Source: Pseudomonadota bacterium
GTDB taxonomy: Bacteria > Desulfobacterota > Syntrophia > Syntrophales > UBA5619
DNA length: 5,630 bases
Reading direction: 5' to 3'
Assembly (NCBI GenBank): GCA_018827585.1
Contig: JAHJXP010000074.1
Coordinates: 1 to 5,630, forward strand
Shown: piece after piece, positions 5,510 through 5,630 of the stretch
Layout: the number at the start of each line of letters is the position of its first letter
Position numbering within the stretch: position 1 is the first letter of the stretch
Notes under the pieces: model-generated
Seen by the model: only the letters and a program-made list of their open reading frames with translations
Databases searched by the model: none
What the model was told of the DNA's origin: nothing
Program-made: the position numbers and the translations under genes

Positions 5510-5550
5510 ACGACGATGAAGGATGCACACGTCGGCGACCGTGGGCGGAG

Positions 5551-5630
5551 ATGAAGACGTTGACCAAGGTCAAATATTCCGGGAAGTACCGTCATATCCT
5601 CACAGAGGTGACCAAGGCGCAGCGGGATAT
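5551..5630 (+). CDS. Unrecognised gene, 5' part only
   Basis: An open frame starts at ATG 5551 and runs off the window after 26 codons. The visible N-terminus is basic and polar (M-K-T-L-T-K-V-K-Y-S, then Y-R-H-I-L-T-E-V-T-K) and shows no signal peptide or membrane segment. I recognise no family. It follows a good promoter, which supports it. The purine-rich GGGCGGAG lies directly against the ATG, closer than usual for a ribosome site, so the start may be wrong. Two other ATGs at 5516 and 5523 open different frames; the first stops after 12 codons and the second stays open to the edge, so the reading frame is not certain. Confidence 0.4.
   Translation, partial: MKTLTKVKYSGKYRHILTEVTKAQRD

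Noticed and set aside
1..5630. CRISPR array, tRNA, rRNA, defence or toxin-antitoxin module
   Set aside because: No regularly spaced direct repeats, no tRNA- or rRNA-like sequence and no such protein families were seen on either strand.

Overview
The window looks like a chromosomal stretch of a GC-rich bacterium. The mix of housekeeping genes, a LapA-type inner-membrane protein and two kinds of short palindromic dispersed repeat suggests a Gram-negative, most likely Desulfobacterota (Syntrophales-like 'deltaproteobacteria'). That assignment rests on remembered repeat style and gene flavour, not on a search.

Layout. (1) Positions 8-822, minus strand: a two-gene unit, a HIT-family nucleotide hydrolase/transferase followed by a LapA (DUF1049) membrane protein, joined by an ATGA overlap. 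(2) Positions 823-1233, no protein gene: a 125-bp palindromic repeat (850-974), a GC-rich segment with several hairpins (1023-1098) lying just downstream of a good minus-strand promoter (1111-1138), then a plus-strand promoter (1173-1201). (3) Positions 1234-3849, plus strand: a three-gene unit of a small uncharacterised 87-aa protein, full-length NAD+-dependent DNA ligase ligA, and acylphosphatase acyP, the last two overlapping by ATGA. (4) Positions 3850-4249, no protein gene: a second copy of the 125-bp repeat in inverted orientation, then a cluster of hairpin-forming dispersed repeats. (5) Positions 4250-5422, minus strand: a decayed internal fragment of a cyclic beta-1,2-glucan synthase (NdvB/ChvB-type, GH94 region) lacking both ends. 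(6) Positions 5421-5509: an AT-rich segment bounded by an 11-bp inverted repeat, each arm carrying TATAAT. (7) From 5551: the start of an unrecognised plus-strand gene that runs off the window.

The intact genes are housekeeping: ligase for replication and repair, acylphosphatase for acyl-phosphate turnover, HIT enzyme for nucleotide metabolism, LapA for envelope homeostasis. Nothing indicates a defence system, CRISPR array or intact mobile element. The most unusual structure is the symmetrical pair of inverted 125-bp elements bracketing the ligA unit, with a possible deletion scar of the same element between the small gene and ligA. Next come the structured, apparently transcribed minus-strand region at about 1020-1104 and the truncated glucan-synthase remnant.
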